NCBI RefSeq assembly: GCF_000967655.1
Contig: NZ_JXYA01000005.1
Coordinates: 1 to 64,000, forward strand
Direction of reading: 5' to 3'
DNA: 64,000 nucleotides
DNA from: Pseudoalteromonas rubra
GTDB taxonomy: Bacteria > Pseudomonadota > Gammaproteobacteria > Enterobacterales > Alteromonadaceae
Shown piece by piece: positions 1-9,972 of this stretch. Numbering within the stretch: the first letter of the stretch is position 1; each line of letters begins with the position of its first letter. A program made the translations under genes and the position numbers. The notes under the pieces were generated by a model that did no database searches, was not told the DNA's origin, and saw only the letters and a list, made by a program, of their open reading frames with translations.

Positions 1-20
1 AAATCCTGCATCGCCGACCA
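1..20 (+). tRNA. tRNA-Pro, 3' end only (cut by window edge)
   Basis: The first 20 bases are identical to the 3' end of the two complete tRNA-Pro genes at 284-360 and 381-457 (T-arm 3' strand, acceptor strand and encoded CCA). The anticodon lies outside the window, so TGG is inferred from identity with the other copies. A 7-bp hairpin (20-26 with 36-42) follows directly and could help 3' processing. Confidence 0.85.
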
Positions 21-88
21 CTTCCTTCTTTATAGAGGAAGTAATCAACGAAAGTTGGTGGTATGCACGAAGAAGCATTCTTTGCGCC

Positions 89-165
<77 letters not shown>

Positions 166-187
166 TTTTAAAATCCACATTTGTAGT

Positions 188-264
188 GGCGGCTGTAGCT
201 CAGTTGGTAGAGCCCCGGATTGTGATTCCGGTTGTCGCGAGTTCAAGCCTCGTCAGTCGCCCCA
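188..264 (+). tRNA. tRNA-His (anticodon GTG)
   Basis: The cloverleaf has a 7-bp acceptor stem (189-195 with 254-260), discriminator C261 and CCA at 262-264. The anticodon GTG is at 222-224. The preceding G188 can pair with C261 as the extra G-1 that is characteristic of histidine tRNA, so the mature 5' end is placed at 188. The Arg-His-Pro order recalls the E. coli argX-hisR-leuT-proM transcript, without the Leu gene. Confidence 0.95.
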
Positions 265-283
265 TCTACAAAACCTATATGTT

Positions 284-360
284 CGGCGATTAGCGCAGCT
301 TGGTAGCGCACTTGGTTTGGGTCCAAGGGGTCGCAGGTTCAAATCCTGCATCGCCGACCA
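284..360 (+). tRNA. tRNA-Pro (anticodon TGG), copy 1
   Basis: The acceptor strands CGGCGAT and ATCGCCG pair perfectly, the discriminator is A and CCA is encoded. The anticodon loop TTTGGGT (316-322) gives TGG at 318-320. The gene is repeated almost base for base at 381-457 and again at the left window edge, so it belongs to a tandemly amplified tRNA-Pro set. Confidence 0.95.
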
Positions 361-380
361 TCTTCAAAAAAATTAAAATT

Positions 381-457
381 CGGCGATTAGCGCAGCTTGG
401 TAGCGCACTTGGTTTGGGTCCAAGGGGTCGCAGGTTCAAATCCTGCATCGCCGACCA
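381..457 (+). tRNA. tRNA-Pro (anticodon TGG), copy 2
   Basis: This is a tandem duplicate of the tRNA-Pro at 284-360, separated by a 20-bp AT-rich spacer. It is the last gene of the cluster. No hairpin followed by a T tract is visible after it, so the transcript end is undefined. Confidence 0.95.
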
Positions 458-788
458 CCTCCTCTTCTCTATGCTTTTTCAAATCCGTTTAATTCCTTAA
501 TTTTGTCCTAAGCAACATCAATTATTTGCTGCGATTGCTCGACTCTCCCGTTTTATAGGTTATAATGCCGCGTCTATTATTTAACATAGCGCCCTGTATG
601 GGCAGGCAGCAAGTCTGACGGGGATCAGCACTGATTCTTAAACATCAAATGTAGGGATGTTTTCAACGGTGATCTGCTTAATCGAGATTGAGCAGATATG
701 ATGCTCTGCTGTCATCTGGTCTGATAAAAAGTCGACTTGTTTGTAAGGAAGGCGCGTTGTCGCCAAAAATGAAAATTGAGGTTATATC
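458..788 (+). promoter_or_regulatory. tig leader region with candidate promoter and 11-bp hairpin
   Basis: This 331-base stretch without genes separates the tRNA cluster from tig. A perfect TATAAT -10 element lies at 561-566, but the -35 is unclear: TTGCTC at 535-540 leaves a long 20-bp spacer. That promoter would give a leader of about 215 bases. The leader contains a hairpin at 672-697 with an 11-bp stem (one T-G pair) and a CGAG tetraloop. There is no T tract after it, so it is not a terminator. No coding potential is seen. Confidence 0.4.
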
Positions 789-2096
789 ATGCAAGTTTCT
801 GTTGAGACGACTCAAGGTCTTGAGCGCCGTCTGACTATCACAGTTCCAGCTGAGAACGTTGAGACTGAAGTAAAAAAACGCTTACAACAACTGGCTAAAA
901 CACAGCGTATCGACGGCTTCCGTCACGGTAAAGTACCAGTATCTGTTATTAAAAAGCGCTACGGTGCTGCGGTAATGCAAGAAGTTGCGGGCGAGCTGAT
1001 GCAACGCAACTACATCGAGGCAATTGTTTCTGAAAAGATCAACCCTGCTGGTGCACCTACTTTTGCTCCTAAGTCATTGGAAGCAGGTAAGGACCTTGAA
1101 TTTGATGCGACTTTTGAAGTTTATCCTGAAGTTGAACTGAAAGATCTTGAGAAGATCTCAGTTGAGAAGCCAGTGGTTGACGTAACTGAAGATGACCTGG
1201 CGAACATGCTAGAAACTCTGCGTAAGCAACACGCAAACTGGACTGAAAGCGACGCTGCTGCAGGCGAGAAAGACCGTGTAACAATCGACTTCCTGGGCAC
1301 TGTTGAAGGCGAAGAGTTCGAAGGTGGTAAAGCGGAAGATTTCCCTCTTGAGCTTGGTCAAGGCCGCATGATCCCTGGTTTCGAAGATGGCATCATCGGT
1401 AAGAAAGCAGGCGAAGAAGTGGTTGCAGACGTAACTTTCCCTGAAGAATACCACGCTGAAAACCTGAAGGGTAAAGCGGCACAGTTCAAGATCACTGTGA
1501 AGAAAGTTGAAGTTCAGGAACTGCCTGAACTGACTGACGAATTCGCAACTAAGTTCGGTGTTGCTGAAGGCGGTGTTGACGCACTGAAAGAAGAAGTGAA
1601 GAAAAATATGACGCGTGAACTTGGTCAGGCTGTGAAAGCTCAGATCAAAGATCAAGCGATCAAAGGTCTTCTAGAAACTAACGAAGTTGAAGTACCTAAA
1701 GCACTTATCGACCAGGAAATCGATGCGCTACGTCAGCAAGCTGCACAGCGTTTCGGTGGCGATGCTAAGAACATGCCTGAGCTACCAGCTGAGCTGTTCC
1801 ACGAGCAAGCAGTAACACGCGTTAAAACGGGTCTGCTGTTAGGCGAAGTGATCAAAGCGAATGACATCAAAGTAGATGACGCAAAAGTTGAAGAGCTAAT
1901 TGAAACAGTTGCTTCTGCTTACGAAGATCCAAGTGAAGTAGTTGCTTACTACAAAGGCAACGACCAACTTATGCAGCAAATGCGTAATGTTGCAATGGAA
2001 GAGCAAGCGGTAGATGCGATTCTGGCAGCAGCTCAGGTTGCTGATGTTGAGAAGTCTTTCGACGACATCATGAACCCACAACAGGCGGCTCAATAA
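789..2096 (+). CDS. tig: Trigger factor, ribosome-associated chaperone and prolyl isomerase
   Basis: Trigger factor binds near the ribosomal exit tunnel and folds nascent cytosolic proteins. The product has 435 residues (E. coli 432). The ribosome-docking signature GFRHGKVP is at residues 43-50, an FKBP-type isomerase domain spans about 150-245, and a helical C-terminal chaperone region follows. The ATG is preceded by a GAGG ribosome site about 8 bases upstream. It heads the classic tig-clpP-clpX-lon order and is followed by its own intrinsic terminator, so clpP probably has a separate promoter. Confidence 0.98.
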   Translation: MQVSVETTQGLERRLTITVPAENVETEVKKRLQQLAKTQRIDGFRHGKVPVSVIKKRYGAAVMQEVAGELMQRNYIEAIVSEKINPAGAPTFAPKSLEAGKDLEFDATFEVYPEVELKDLEKISVEKPVVDVTEDDLANMLETLRKQHANWTESDAAAGEKDRVTIDFLGTVEGEEFEGGKAEDFPLELGQGRMIPGFEDGIIGKKAGEEVVADVTFPEEYHAENLKGKAAQFKITVKKVEVQELPELTDEFATKFGVAEGGVDALKEEVKKNMTRELGQAVKAQIKDQAIKGLLETNEVEVPKALIDQEIDALRQQAAQRFGGDAKNMPELPAELFHEQAVTRVKTGLLLGEVIKANDIKVDDAKVEELIETVASAYEDPSEVVAYYKGNDQLMQQMRNVAMEEQAVDAILAAAQVADVEKSFDDIMNPQQAAQ

Positions 2097-2151
2097 GCCC
2101 TTTTGATATCGTCAAAGACGAAATCATTGACTTACTGTTAAGCTAACGTTT

Positions 2152-2205
2152 AAATGGCTCGTATTGCTCTGTGTTTTGCAGCGCTGCGAGCCATTTTTGT
2201 TTGTT
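2152..2205 (+). terminator. Intrinsic terminator after tig
   Basis: A 10-bp perfect stem (2152-2161 with 2187-2196) is followed by a T-rich run (TTTTTGTTTG). It lies 56 bases after the tig stop codon and fits a rho-independent terminator. Confidence 0.85.
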
Positions 2206-2306
2206 TTCTCAAAGCAACACGATTGTGCGTATACTTTTGTTTATCAGCACCTTTTGTATAAACTTATACCTCAAAACCAGCTTGTTGTAACTCGAGTAAA
2301 CAAATC

Positions 2307-2339
2307 CTGCTTGTCCTGTGTATTGAGACTGACAAGCAG
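2307..2339 (+). promoter_or_regulatory. Inverted repeat in the clpP leader
   Basis: CTGCTTGTC at 2307-2315 is the exact reverse complement of GACAAGCAG at 2331-2339, with a 15-base loop, about 45 bases before clpP. It could be an operator or a leader hairpin. No sigma-32 promoter matching the lon one was found here. Confidence 0.3.
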
Positions 2340-2383
2340 CCAGGTTTTGCAGTGCACTTCCCTGTTTATAAGGAATCTATAAA

Positions 2384-3001
2384 ATGAATGACGGTATGTT
2401 TGATCCTCTAAACGCGTTAGTCCCTATGGTTGTTGAGCAAACAGCGAAAGGCGAGCGTTCGTATGACATTTATTCTCGCTTGCTTAAAGAGCGCATTATC
2501 TTTTTGACCGGTCAGGTTGAGGACCATATGGCAAACCTGATTGTTGCTCAGCTGCTTTTCTTGGAATCAGAAAGCCCTGAAAAAGACATTTATCTGTACA
2601 TTAACTCACCGGGTGGCTCAGTGACTGCAGGTATGTCGATTTACGATACAATGAATTTTATCAAGCCAGATGTGAGCACTGTGTGTGTTGGCCAGGCTGC
2701 CAGCATGGGTGCCTTCCTGCTTTCTGGCGGTGCGAAAGGCAAACGCTACTGCCTGCCAAACTCACGCGTTATGATCCATCAACCGCTGGGTGGTTTCCAG
2801 GGCCAGGCATCAGACTTTGAGATCCACGCCAAAGAGATCCTGACGATCAAAGAGAAACTGAATCGCCTGTTGGCTGAACATACTGGCCAGCCTTACGATG
2901 TCGTGGCCAATGACACGGATCGTGACAACTTTATGAACGCCGAGCAAGCCGTTGAATACGGTCTGGTTGATGCCGTTCATAGCAGCAGAAACATCAAGTA
3001 A
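2384..3001 (+). CDS. clpP: ClpP, ATP-dependent Clp protease proteolytic subunit
   Basis: ClpP forms the tetradecameric serine-protease barrel fed by ClpX or ClpA in the cytoplasm. The product is 205 residues (E. coli 207, including a short propeptide). The triad is visible as Ser107 (GQAASMGA), His132 (MIHQPLGG) and Asp181, each exactly four residues before the E. coli numbers. The ATG follows an AAGGA site. clpX lies 143 bases downstream in the same direction. Confidence 0.98.
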   Translation: MNDGMFDPLNALVPMVVEQTAKGERSYDIYSRLLKERIIFLTGQVEDHMANLIVAQLLFLESESPEKDIYLYINSPGGSVTAGMSIYDTMNFIKPDVSTVCVGQAASMGAFLLSGGAKGKRYCLPNSRVMIHQPLGGFQGQASDFEIHAKEILTIKEKLNRLLAEHTGQPYDVVANDTDRDNFMNAEQAVEYGLVDAVHSSRNIK

Positions 3002-3144
3002 TCTGTTTCGGGCAGGCGTATTTCTAAACACTGTTAGATAAATGCGGTTGGCCCGGCTATGCTAAAGGCAAAATTCTTTGGTATAGTTAAAATATGTTTT
3101 ATGTTATCGCAGTAGATAACTGACCAAATTTAAGAGGTAGCTGA

Positions 3145-4428
3145 ATGTCAGACACTCCTACAGACGGCGACAAGAATAGTAAGCTCTTATACTGCTCATT
3201 TTGTGGTAAGAGCCAACACGAAGTACGCAAGTTGATCGCTGGTCCGTCAGTGTACATTTGTGATGAATGCGTCGAACTGTGTAACGACATCATTAGAGAA
3301 GAAATCAAGGATATAGCGCCGCAACACGATTCGTCTGATAAATTGCCGGTACCTAGAGAGATCCGCAATCACCTTGATGACTATGTGATTGGCCAGGAGC
3401 ACGCTAAAAAAGTGCTTTCGGTTGCTGTGTACAACCATTACAAGCGACTGAAAAACCAGGGCCTGAAAGGCGATGTGGAACTGGGCAAGAGTAATATCCT
3501 GCTGATCGGTCCAACAGGTAGTGGTAAAACGCTACTAGCAGAAACGCTAGCACGTTTACTGGATGTGCCTTTCACTATGGCTGACGCCACCACTCTAACC
3601 GAAGCAGGTTATGTGGGTGAGGATGTTGAAAACATTATCCAGAAGCTCTTACAAAAGTGCGACTACGACGTTGAAAAAGCACAGCGCGGCATTGTTTACA
3701 TTGATGAAATCGATAAGATTTCACGTAAATCTGATAACCCGTCCATCACCCGTGACGTATCGGGCGAAGGCGTTCAGCAAGCACTGTTAAAACTGATTGA
3801 AGGGACCGTTGCCTCGGTGCCGCCACAAGGCGGGCGTAAGCATCCTCAGCAAGAGTTTTTGCAGGTCGACACATCGAAGATCCTGTTTATCTGTGGCGGC
3901 GCATTTGCGGGTCTGGATAAGGTGATTGAGCAGCGCAGTCATACCAACACAGGTATTGGCTTCGGCGCTCAGGTGAAACTCTCAGACAGCGAACGCTCAC
4001 TGAGTGAGACCTTTAAAGATGTTGAACCGGAAGATCTGGTCAAGTATGGTTTGATCCCTGAGTTTATCGGTCGTTTGCCTGTGGTTGCAACTTTGACTGA
4101 ACTGGACGAAGACGCGTTGATCCAAATCTTGAATGAGCCTAAAAATGCGCTGACCAAGCAATATGGTGCATTGTTCAAGATGGAAGGGGTTGAGCTTGAG
4201 TTCCGTGAAGACGCGCTTAAGGCCATTGCTCGTAAAGCGATGGACAGAAAAACCGGCGCACGCGGACTACGCTCCATTGTAGAAGGTGTCCTGCTGGATA
4301 CTATGTACGAACTGCCGTCCATCGAAGACGTAACTAAAGTTGTGGTAGATGAAACCGTCATTAAAGGTGAATCTGACCCAATTTTGATTTACGAAAACAA
4401 CAGTCAGGATAAAGCTGCATCGGAGTAA
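3145..4428 (+). CDS. clpX: ClpX, AAA+ unfoldase of the ClpXP protease
   Basis: ClpX recognises tagged substrates such as ssrA products, unfolds them and passes them to ClpP. The 427-residue protein has an N-terminal zinc-binding domain (Cys17, Cys20, Cys39, Cys42), Walker A GPTGSGKT at 122-129, Walker B VYIDEIDK, and the IGF motif of the ClpP-docking loop in TGIGFGAQ. Its length and architecture are standard. A strong terminator follows, so lon is transcribed independently. Confidence 0.98.
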   Translation: MSDTPTDGDKNSKLLYCSFCGKSQHEVRKLIAGPSVYICDECVELCNDIIREEIKDIAPQHDSSDKLPVPREIRNHLDDYVIGQEHAKKVLSVAVYNHYKRLKNQGLKGDVELGKSNILLIGPTGSGKTLLAETLARLLDVPFTMADATTLTEAGYVGEDVENIIQKLLQKCDYDVEKAQRGIVYIDEIDKISRKSDNPSITRDVSGEGVQQALLKLIEGTVASVPPQGGRKHPQQEFLQVDTSKILFICGGAFAGLDKVIEQRSHTNTGIGFGAQVKLSDSERSLSETFKDVEPEDLVKYGLIPEFIGRLPVVATLTELDEDALIQILNEPKNALTKQYGALFKMEGVELEFREDALKAIARKAMDRKTGARGLRSIVEGVLLDTMYELPSIEDVTKVVVDETVIKGESDPILIYENNSQDKAASE

Positions 4429-4445
4429 CGAGCGAGTTTTATCGC

Positions 4446-4473
4446 AAAAAGGAGCCTCAGGCTCCTTTTTTTG
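4446..4473 (+). terminator. Intrinsic terminator after clpX
   Basis: An 11-bp perfect stem (4446-4456 with 4460-4470) has a 3-base loop and a long T tract, and begins 17 bases after the clpX stop. Confidence 0.95.
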
Positions 4474-4501
4474 TCTACAGTTTAGTTGTACCAGCAAACT
4501 A

Positions 4502-4666
4502 TATTACCAATTTCACTTAATACCTGTTCAATTTGACGGAGCAAATATGACGCTAACAGCGTTAAAAATTTCTCATTTAGAACAACTAAATAGCAAAATT
4601 TTTGCCTTGTTATCGAGGCTATTTTCTCGCCTCAAAATAGAACACTTAATTAAGCAAATTGGTATA
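4502..4666. repeat. MITE-like element with imperfect terminal inverted repeats
   Basis: The clpX-lon spacer contains an AT-rich block of about 165 bases bounded by related inverted ends. The left end TACCAATTTCACTTAAT begins near 4505, and the reverse complement of the right end (TATACCAATTTGCTTAAT) lies near 4649-4666. Inside are further short palindromic pieces (ACGCTAACAGCGT at 4550-4562) and no open frame. This is the form of a non-autonomous mobile repeat. Only one copy is in the window, so dispersal cannot be shown here. Confidence 0.4.
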
Positions 4667-4702
4667 AACTCAAACTAGAAATCGATACGGATTGGTATTT
4701 AG

Positions 4703-4731
4703 GTTGAACTTTTTAAAGGCAATCCCCATAT
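4703..4731 (+). promoter_or_regulatory. Heat-shock (sigma-32) type promoter of lon
   Basis: GTTGAAC at 4703-4709 and CCCCATAT at 4724-4731, separated by 14 bases, match the sigma-32 consensus (CTTGAA and CCCCATNT), with a perfect -10 half. The position, 44 bases before the lon start codon, is as expected for heat-shock control of Lon. Confidence 0.7.
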
Positions 4732-4774
4732 ACCTCCCTAATCCTTGAAATTAATGAAGTGCGAAGAGAATATA

Positions 4775-7138
4775 ATGACGCTTGAGAGAATGGATCGAGT
4801 CGAGATACCCGTATTGGCACTGCGTGATGTGGTCGTATACCCTCATATGGTGATCCCGTTGTTTGTAGGCAGAGAAAAATCAATAAAATGCCTAGAAGCC
4901 GCGATGGAGAATGACAAGCAAATTTTTTTGGTGGCGCAAAAAGAAGCGTCAATAGACGACCCAGACACTGATGATATCTATCAGGTTGGCACCGTCGCTA
5001 CCGTACTGCAACTACTTAAATTACCTGATGGCACCGTAAAGGTATTAGTCGAAGGCACTCAGCGCGCCAAGATAGAAAAGTTTTTGGTGACCGACGAGTA
5101 CTTCCTGGCAGAAGCGCAATTTATTGCGTCTGAAAACATTGAAGGCCCGGAGCAGGATATTTTCATCCGCAGTGCTATCAGTCAGTTTGAAGGCTATGTA
5201 AAACTTAATAAGAAGATCCCGCCAGAAGTGCTGACTTCGGTTTCCGGGATTGATGAAACGGCGCGCCTTGCTGACACTATGGCTGCGCACATGCCTATCA
5301 AAGTACCTGAAAAGCAGAAGGTGCTCGAGTTATATAACGTCACTGAACGATTAGAATATTTGATGGCGCTGATGGAAGGTGAAATCGACCTGTTGCAGGT
5401 TGAGAAGAAGATCCGGTCACGCGTTAAAAAGCAGATGGAAAAATCGCAGCGCGAGTATTACCTCAATGAACAAATGAAAGCCATCCAGAAAGAGCTGGGT
5501 GAGCTGGATGATGTCCCGGATGAATTTGAAGCGCTGAAAAAGCGCATCGTAGAAGCGCAAATGCCCAAAGAGGCAGAAGAAAAAGCCACCTCCGAGCTGA
5601 ACAAGTTGAAAATGATGTCGCCTATGTCGGCTGAAGCAACTGTGGTTCGCTCTTACATCGATACGCTGATCGGTGTGCCGTGGAAAAAACGCTCTAAGGT
5701 TAAAAAAGACTTGGCGAATGCGCAGAAAATCCTTGATGCCGACCACTACGGTCTGGAGAAAGTCAAAGATCGTATTATTGAGTATCTTGCGGTTCAGCAG
5801 CGCACCAACAAGTTAAAAGGCCCTATTCTGTGTCTGGTGGGCCCGCCTGGGGTGGGTAAAACCAGCTTGGGGCAATCTATCGCACGTTCAACAGGTCGTA
5901 AGTATGTTCGGATGGCACTGGGTGGCGTGCGTGATGAAGCGGAGATCCGCGGTCACAGACGTACCTACATTGGTTCAATGCCAGGTAAATTGATCCAGAG
6001 CATGACCAAAGTGGGCGTAAAGAATCCGCTGTTCTTGCTGGACGAAATCGACAAAATGTCTTCTGATATGCGTGGCGACCCAGCTTCAGCATTGCTTGAA
6101 GTGCTGGATCCTGAGCAAAACAGCAGCTTTGCCGACCATTATCTGGAAGTCGAATATGACCTGTCGGATGTGATGTTTGTCGCGACTTCTAACAGCTTTA
6201 ACATCCCGGGCCCACTGCTTGATCGGATGGAAGTGATCCGTCTGTCGGGTTACACCGAAGATGAAAAACTAAATATCTCTAAACAGCACCTTATCCCGAA
6301 ACAAATCAAGCGTAACGGGTTGAAAGACCATGAAATTGAAATTGAAGACAGCGCGATCATTGATACCATACGTTACTATACCCGAGAAGCCGGTGTACGT
6401 AACCTGGAGCGTGAACTGTCAAAGCTGTGTCGTAAAGCGGTTAAGAGTATCCTGCTGAGTAAGTCCAAAGACAAGGTGGTGATCAACGGCCAAAACCTGG
6501 AAAGTTACCTGGGTGTTCAGCGTTTCGACTATGGTAAAGCAGAAGATGGCGATCGCGTTGGCCTGGTCACAGGTTTGGCCTGGACTGAAGTGGGCGGTGA
6601 CTTACTGACCATCGAATGTGCAGCGGTACCAGGAAAAGGCAAATTAGCCTATACCGGTTCGCTTGGCGATGTAATGCAAGAGTCGATTCAGGCTGCCATG
6701 ACCGTGGTACGCAATCGTGCCGAAAAGCTTAGGATCAATGAAGACTTCTATGAGAAACGTGACATCCATGTACACGTGCCTGAAGGTGCGACGCCAAAAG
6801 ACGGCCCAAGTGCCGGTATTGCCATGGTCACAGCTCTGGTTTCTAGTCTGACCGGTAATCCGGTGCGCAGCGATGTGGCGATGACAGGTGAAATCACGTT
6901 ACGCGGTGAGGTTCTCCCTATTGGTGGACTGAAAGAGAAGCTCTTAGCCGCGCACCGTGGTGGCATTAAAACGGTGGTCATTCCGAAGAAGAATGAGCGT
7001 GACTTGAAAGAGATCCCGCAAAACGTGCTGGAAGGTCTGGAAATCCACCCAGTGAGCTGGATTGATGACGTTTTATCTCTGGCACTCGCTCATCCAGTAG
7101 ACAGTTTTGCCATTGAGTCGCAAAAGTCGGCCGGGTAA
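4775..7138 (+). CDS. lon: Lon, ATP-dependent AAA+ serine protease
   Basis: Lon degrades misfolded and short-lived regulatory proteins in the cytoplasm. The 787-residue product (E. coli 784) has an N-terminal substrate domain, Walker A GPPGVGKT at 356-363, and the protease dyad Ser679 (DGPSAG) and Lys722, all at the same numbers as in E. coli. An in-frame ATG 30 bases upstream exists. The start at 4775 is preferred because its N-terminus aligns with the family and a GAAGAG site lies just before it. A heat-shock-type promoter is upstream. Confidence 0.97.
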   Translation: MTLERMDRVEIPVLALRDVVVYPHMVIPLFVGREKSIKCLEAAMENDKQIFLVAQKEASIDDPDTDDIYQVGTVATVLQLLKLPDGTVKVLVEGTQRAKIEKFLVTDEYFLAEAQFIASENIEGPEQDIFIRSAISQFEGYVKLNKKIPPEVLTSVSGIDETARLADTMAAHMPIKVPEKQKVLELYNVTERLEYLMALMEGEIDLLQVEKKIRSRVKKQMEKSQREYYLNEQMKAIQKELGELDDVPDEFEALKKRIVEAQMPKEAEEKATSELNKLKMMSPMSAEATVVRSYIDTLIGVPWKKRSKVKKDLANAQKILDADHYGLEKVKDRIIEYLAVQQRTNKLKGPILCLVGPPGVGKTSLGQSIARSTGRKYVRMALGGVRDEAEIRGHRRTYIGSMPGKLIQSMTKVGVKNPLFLLDEIDKMSSDMRGDPASALLEVLDPEQNSSFADHYLEVEYDLSDVMFVATSNSFNIPGPLLDRMEVIRLSGYTEDEKLNISKQHLIPKQIKRNGLKDHEIEIEDSAIIDTIRYYTREAGVRNLERELSKLCRKAVKSILLSKSKDKVVINGQNLESYLGVQRFDYGKAEDGDRVGLVTGLAWTEVGGDLLTIECAAVPGKGKLAYTGSLGDVMQESIQAAMTVVRNRAEKLRINEDFYEKRDIHVHVPEGATPKDGPSAGIAMVTALVSSLTGNPVRSDVAMTGEITLRGEVLPIGGLKEKLLAAHRGGIKTVVIPKKNERDLKEIPQNVLEGLEIHPVSWIDDVLSLALAHPVDSFAIESQKSAG

Positions 7139-7362
7139 AGCAGAAAAAGTACATAAAAGTGCGTAAAAAGGGTTTTCAAATCTATATGGTATGCTAACTT
7201 AAGCACTGGATTAGCCTGGTAGCTCGCAACCCGCGTGGTTACTAGGCTTTGAGACATTAGATGAAATAGAGAATCGTCAGATTTCTCTGAGTTAACTACA
7301 AAAGTGATGTTAGTGGTAAGCCCTCATCGCTCTTGATAATAACAATGTAAGAGGATGATATT

Positions 7363-7635
7363 GTGAATAAATCTCAATTAATCGATCAAATCGCAGCTGA
7401 TGCTGATATTTCTAAAGCGGCTGCTGGTCGTGCTCTGGATTCATTCATTGAGTCAGTAACTGGTGCGCTAAAAGACGGTGACTCAGTTGCCCTAGTCGGT
7501 TTTGGTACTTTCTCAGTGCGTGAGCGTGCAGCGCGTACTGGTCGTAACCCACAAACTGGTGCGGCAATCGAAATCGCTGCAGCTAACATCCCATCTTTCA
7601 AAGCCGGTAAGACTCTGAAAGACGCGGTAAACTAA
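7363..7635 (+). CDS. hupB: HU-beta, nucleoid-associated DNA-binding protein
   Basis: HU bends and compacts DNA as a dimer and assists replication and recombination. The 90-residue protein is full length, with the DNA-binding arm motif GRNPQTG and the C-terminal [14 protein letters not shown] typical of HupB. The start is GTG, preceded by an AAGAGGA site. The gene is monocistronic between lon and ppiD, as in E. coli, and closes with a strong terminator. Confidence 0.97.
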   Translation: MNKSQLIDQIAADADISKAAAGRALDSFIESVTGALKDGDSVALVGFGTFSVRERAARTGRNPQTGAAIEIAAANIPSFKAGKTLKDAVN

Positions 7636-7976
7636 GCAGATTTCGCTCAGTCTGTCCGGTGACCTATGTTAAAATAGTGTGATTGGGCCAGATAAGCTTC
7701 AAGAAAAAAAGCGTATCTGCTAAGATACGCTTTTTTTATACCAGCTGGATAATGACGCACAGTCGCCTGACCAATGGCGATTTGGCCCAATGGGCTGAGT
7801 TGCATGTAAGTTTGCACTTCTGTGCTTGCAATTGCCGCACTTATCCATATAAATAGGTACAGAGATGAAACAGGGCGCTGGAGTATTGTGTTCAGCGAGC
7901 TTGGATACGCACATAAACCCACAGTACCGAGTGTGCTTGGACTTACGTGCTTGGACTTAGATAAGAGATAGAATAA
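7636..7976 (+). other. hupB-ppiD intergenic region
   Basis: This 341-base stretch has no gene. It holds the hupB terminator and, just before ppiD, a perfect tandem duplication of GTGCTTGGACTTA (7933-7945 and 7947-7959, 14-base period). No clear sigma-70 promoter pair could be assigned. A minus-strand reading frame here has no recognisable features and is not called. Confidence 0.5.
7704..7738 (+). terminator. Intrinsic terminator after hupB
   Basis: The stem GCGTATC/GATACGC (7711-7717 with 7724-7730) is extended by seven A-T pairs and ends in a T tract. The A-rich left flank means it could also stop transcription from the other direction. Confidence 0.95.
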
Positions 7977-9890
7977 ATGCTAGAAAAGATTAGAGAAGGC
8001 TCACAGGGCCCGGCAGCCAAAATTATTCTTGGTGTAGTGATCTTGTCTTTTGCGTTGGCAGGGATCGGTGGTTACCTAGGTCAAACCACAGAGCAGGCCG
8101 TAGCAGAAGTTAACGGAGTTAAGATCACACAGATGGAATTCTCCCGCGCCTATGAAAATGAACGTGCACGGCTGGAGCGTCAGTTTGGTGAGTACTTTAC
8201 ACAAATCTCAGCAGATCCGGCATACATGGCTCAGATCCGCAGTGGGGTCATTGACCGCCTGGTACAACAAGAACTACAAAACCAGCTAGCGATTGAGTTA
8301 GGCCTGAGAGTGAGTGACGAGCAAGTAAAGCAAGCGATTTTTGAGCTGCCTTACTTTCAGTCAGGTGGCCAATTCAGTAACGACAGATACCTGCAGCTGA
8401 TCCGCCAGATGAACTTCCAGCCAGACACTTTCCGTGAGTATATGCGTGAAGAAATGACCCGCAATCAGTTGGTTTCTGCGGTTGCTGGGTCTGATTTCGT
8501 GTTGGACAACGAGCTGAAGCAAACGCTGGCTCTGCAACAACAAACACGTGACATTGATTACGTTCAGCTGAGCAAAGAGACAGTTAAAGGTGAGGTATCT
8601 GTAACAGATGCTGAAATTTCTGACTACTATCAGCTTAATCAGGAGCAGTTCCAGGCGCCTGAACAAATTGCGTTGCAATATTTAGAGCTTAAGTCTGAAG
8701 ATATTACCCTGGATAAGCCGATCACTGACGAAGAAGTGCGCGCTTACTACGAAGAAAACCAGACGCAATACCTGGAAGAAGAGCGCCGTCGTGTTGCACA
8801 TATTCTGATTGAAAGCACTGACGATGCCGATGCGGCGAAGCAAAAAGCGACCGCTTTGTACGAGCAGCTACAAGGTGGCAAAGACTTTGCCGAGCTGGCA
8901 CAAAACGAATCTGACGACATCGCTTCAGCAGAAATCGGTGGTGATCTGGACTGGATCGAGCGTGACATGATGGAGCCTGAGTTTGAAGAAGCGGCATTCG
9001 CGCTGGCAAATGTCGGTGATATCTCTCCTGTTGTCGAAACTGAATTTGGTTTTCACATTATCAAGCTAACCGATTTACAGGCGCAGCAGTCAAAAGCATT
9101 CGAAGAGGTTGCAGCTGACTTGCGTGCAGAGTTGGAAAGCACTGCTAAAGCCAATGCGTTTTATGAGAAACAATCTCAGATCGCAGAGTTGGCGTTTGAA
9201 GTGGCAGATACTCTGGAAGATGCGGCGGCTGTTGCGGATATTGAATTGAAAAGCACTGAGCTGGTATCGCGCATGGCGTTGCCTGCACCGCTTAACGATC
9301 CAAGCATTGCTAATGCTATTTTCACGCCTGAGCTGATCGAAGACAGAGTTAACTCAGAAGTGCTTGAAGCAGGCAACGAGCACATTGTTGTGGTACGTGT
9401 TCTGGACCACAAGCCGGCGACTGTGAAGCCGCTGGAAGAGGTGACTGCGCAGATCAAAACACGTCTTGAGAACGAAAAAGCGTCTGAGCTGATTAAAGAA
9501 AAAGCGAACACGCTATATGCTCAGCTGGAAGAAGGCAAAGCACTGAGCGATATCGCTGCGGCAGAATCAGTCGAAGTGAAAAGCGAAACAGCCCTGAAAC
9601 GTCAAAGCTTTACTGTTGCGCCGGAGATTGTCCAACAGGCATTCAAACTGGCACACCCGGATAGCGACCAGGCTCAGTCTGCGCTGGTTGAGCTAAATAG
9701 TGGTGATGCCGCGTTGTTGGTGCTTAAAGGGGTTACAACCACAGCGGTCACTGGTGAAGTGGAGCCACAGCAGAAGCAAAACATCACCATGTCTGTGGTG
9801 AACAAAAACTTCCTTGCTCTGTTGAGCGCTCTGGAGTCCGATGCTGAGGTGGTTCGTCCAACTTTACAATTTAGCGACGAAATGCAGTAA
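7977..9890 (+). CDS. ppiD: PpiD, membrane-anchored periplasmic chaperone (PpiC domain)
   Basis: PpiD is tethered at the SecYEG exit and helps secreted and outer-membrane proteins fold. The 637-residue protein (E. coli 623) has one N-terminal transmembrane anchor at about residues 13-35, a SurA-like chaperone region, and a parvulin/PpiC domain at about 268-363 (RRVAHILI through EFGFHIIKL). A SurA-like C-terminal part follows. The start is an ATG after AAGAGATAGA. Its position after hupB is the conserved gammaproteobacterial order. Confidence 0.95.
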   Translation: MLEKIREGSQGPAAKIILGVVILSFALAGIGGYLGQTTEQAVAEVNGVKITQMEFSRAYENERARLERQFGEYFTQISADPAYMAQIRSGVIDRLVQQELQNQLAIELGLRVSDEQVKQAIFELPYFQSGGQFSNDRYLQLIRQMNFQPDTFREYMREEMTRNQLVSAVAGSDFVLDNELKQTLALQQQTRDIDYVQLSKETVKGEVSVTDAEISDYYQLNQEQFQAPEQIALQYLELKSEDITLDKPITDEEVRAYYEENQTQYLEEERRRVAHILIESTDDADAAKQKATALYEQLQGGKDFAELAQNESDDIASAEIGGDLDWIERDMMEPEFEEAAFALANVGDISPVVETEFGFHIIKLTDLQAQQSKAFEEVAADLRAELESTAKANAFYEKQSQIAELAFEVADTLEDAAAVADIELKSTELVSRMALPAPLNDPSIANAIFTPELIEDRVNSEVLEAGNEHIVVVRVLDHKPATVKPLEEVTAQIKTRLENEKASELIKEKANTLYAQLEEGKALSDIAAAESVEVKSETALKRQSFTVAPEIVQQAFKLAHPDSDQAQSALVELNSGDAALLVLKGVTTTAVTGEVEPQQKQNITMSVVNKNFLALLSALESDAEVVRPTLQFSDEMQ

Positions 9891-9916
9891 GTTACGCATA
9901 ATCGAAGAGCTAAACG

Positions 9917-9946
9917 AAAAAACGCCGGGACCCCGGCGTTTTTTTA
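9917..9946. terminator. Bidirectional terminator between ppiD and sapF
   Basis: A GC-rich stem (9923-9929 with 9932-9938) is flanked by six A on the left and seven T on the right. It lies between the convergent ppiD and sap transcripts, so it can serve both. Confidence 0.95.
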
Positions 9947-9972
9947 TGTCTGAATTAACGAAGTCTCAGTAG

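Noticed and set aside
2164..2382. 72-residue frame between tig and clpP
   Set aside because: It starts inside the tig terminator and has no family features.
7647..7922. 91-residue minus-strand frame between hupB and ppiD
   Set aside because: It crosses the hupB terminator and shows no signal, domain or ribosome site.
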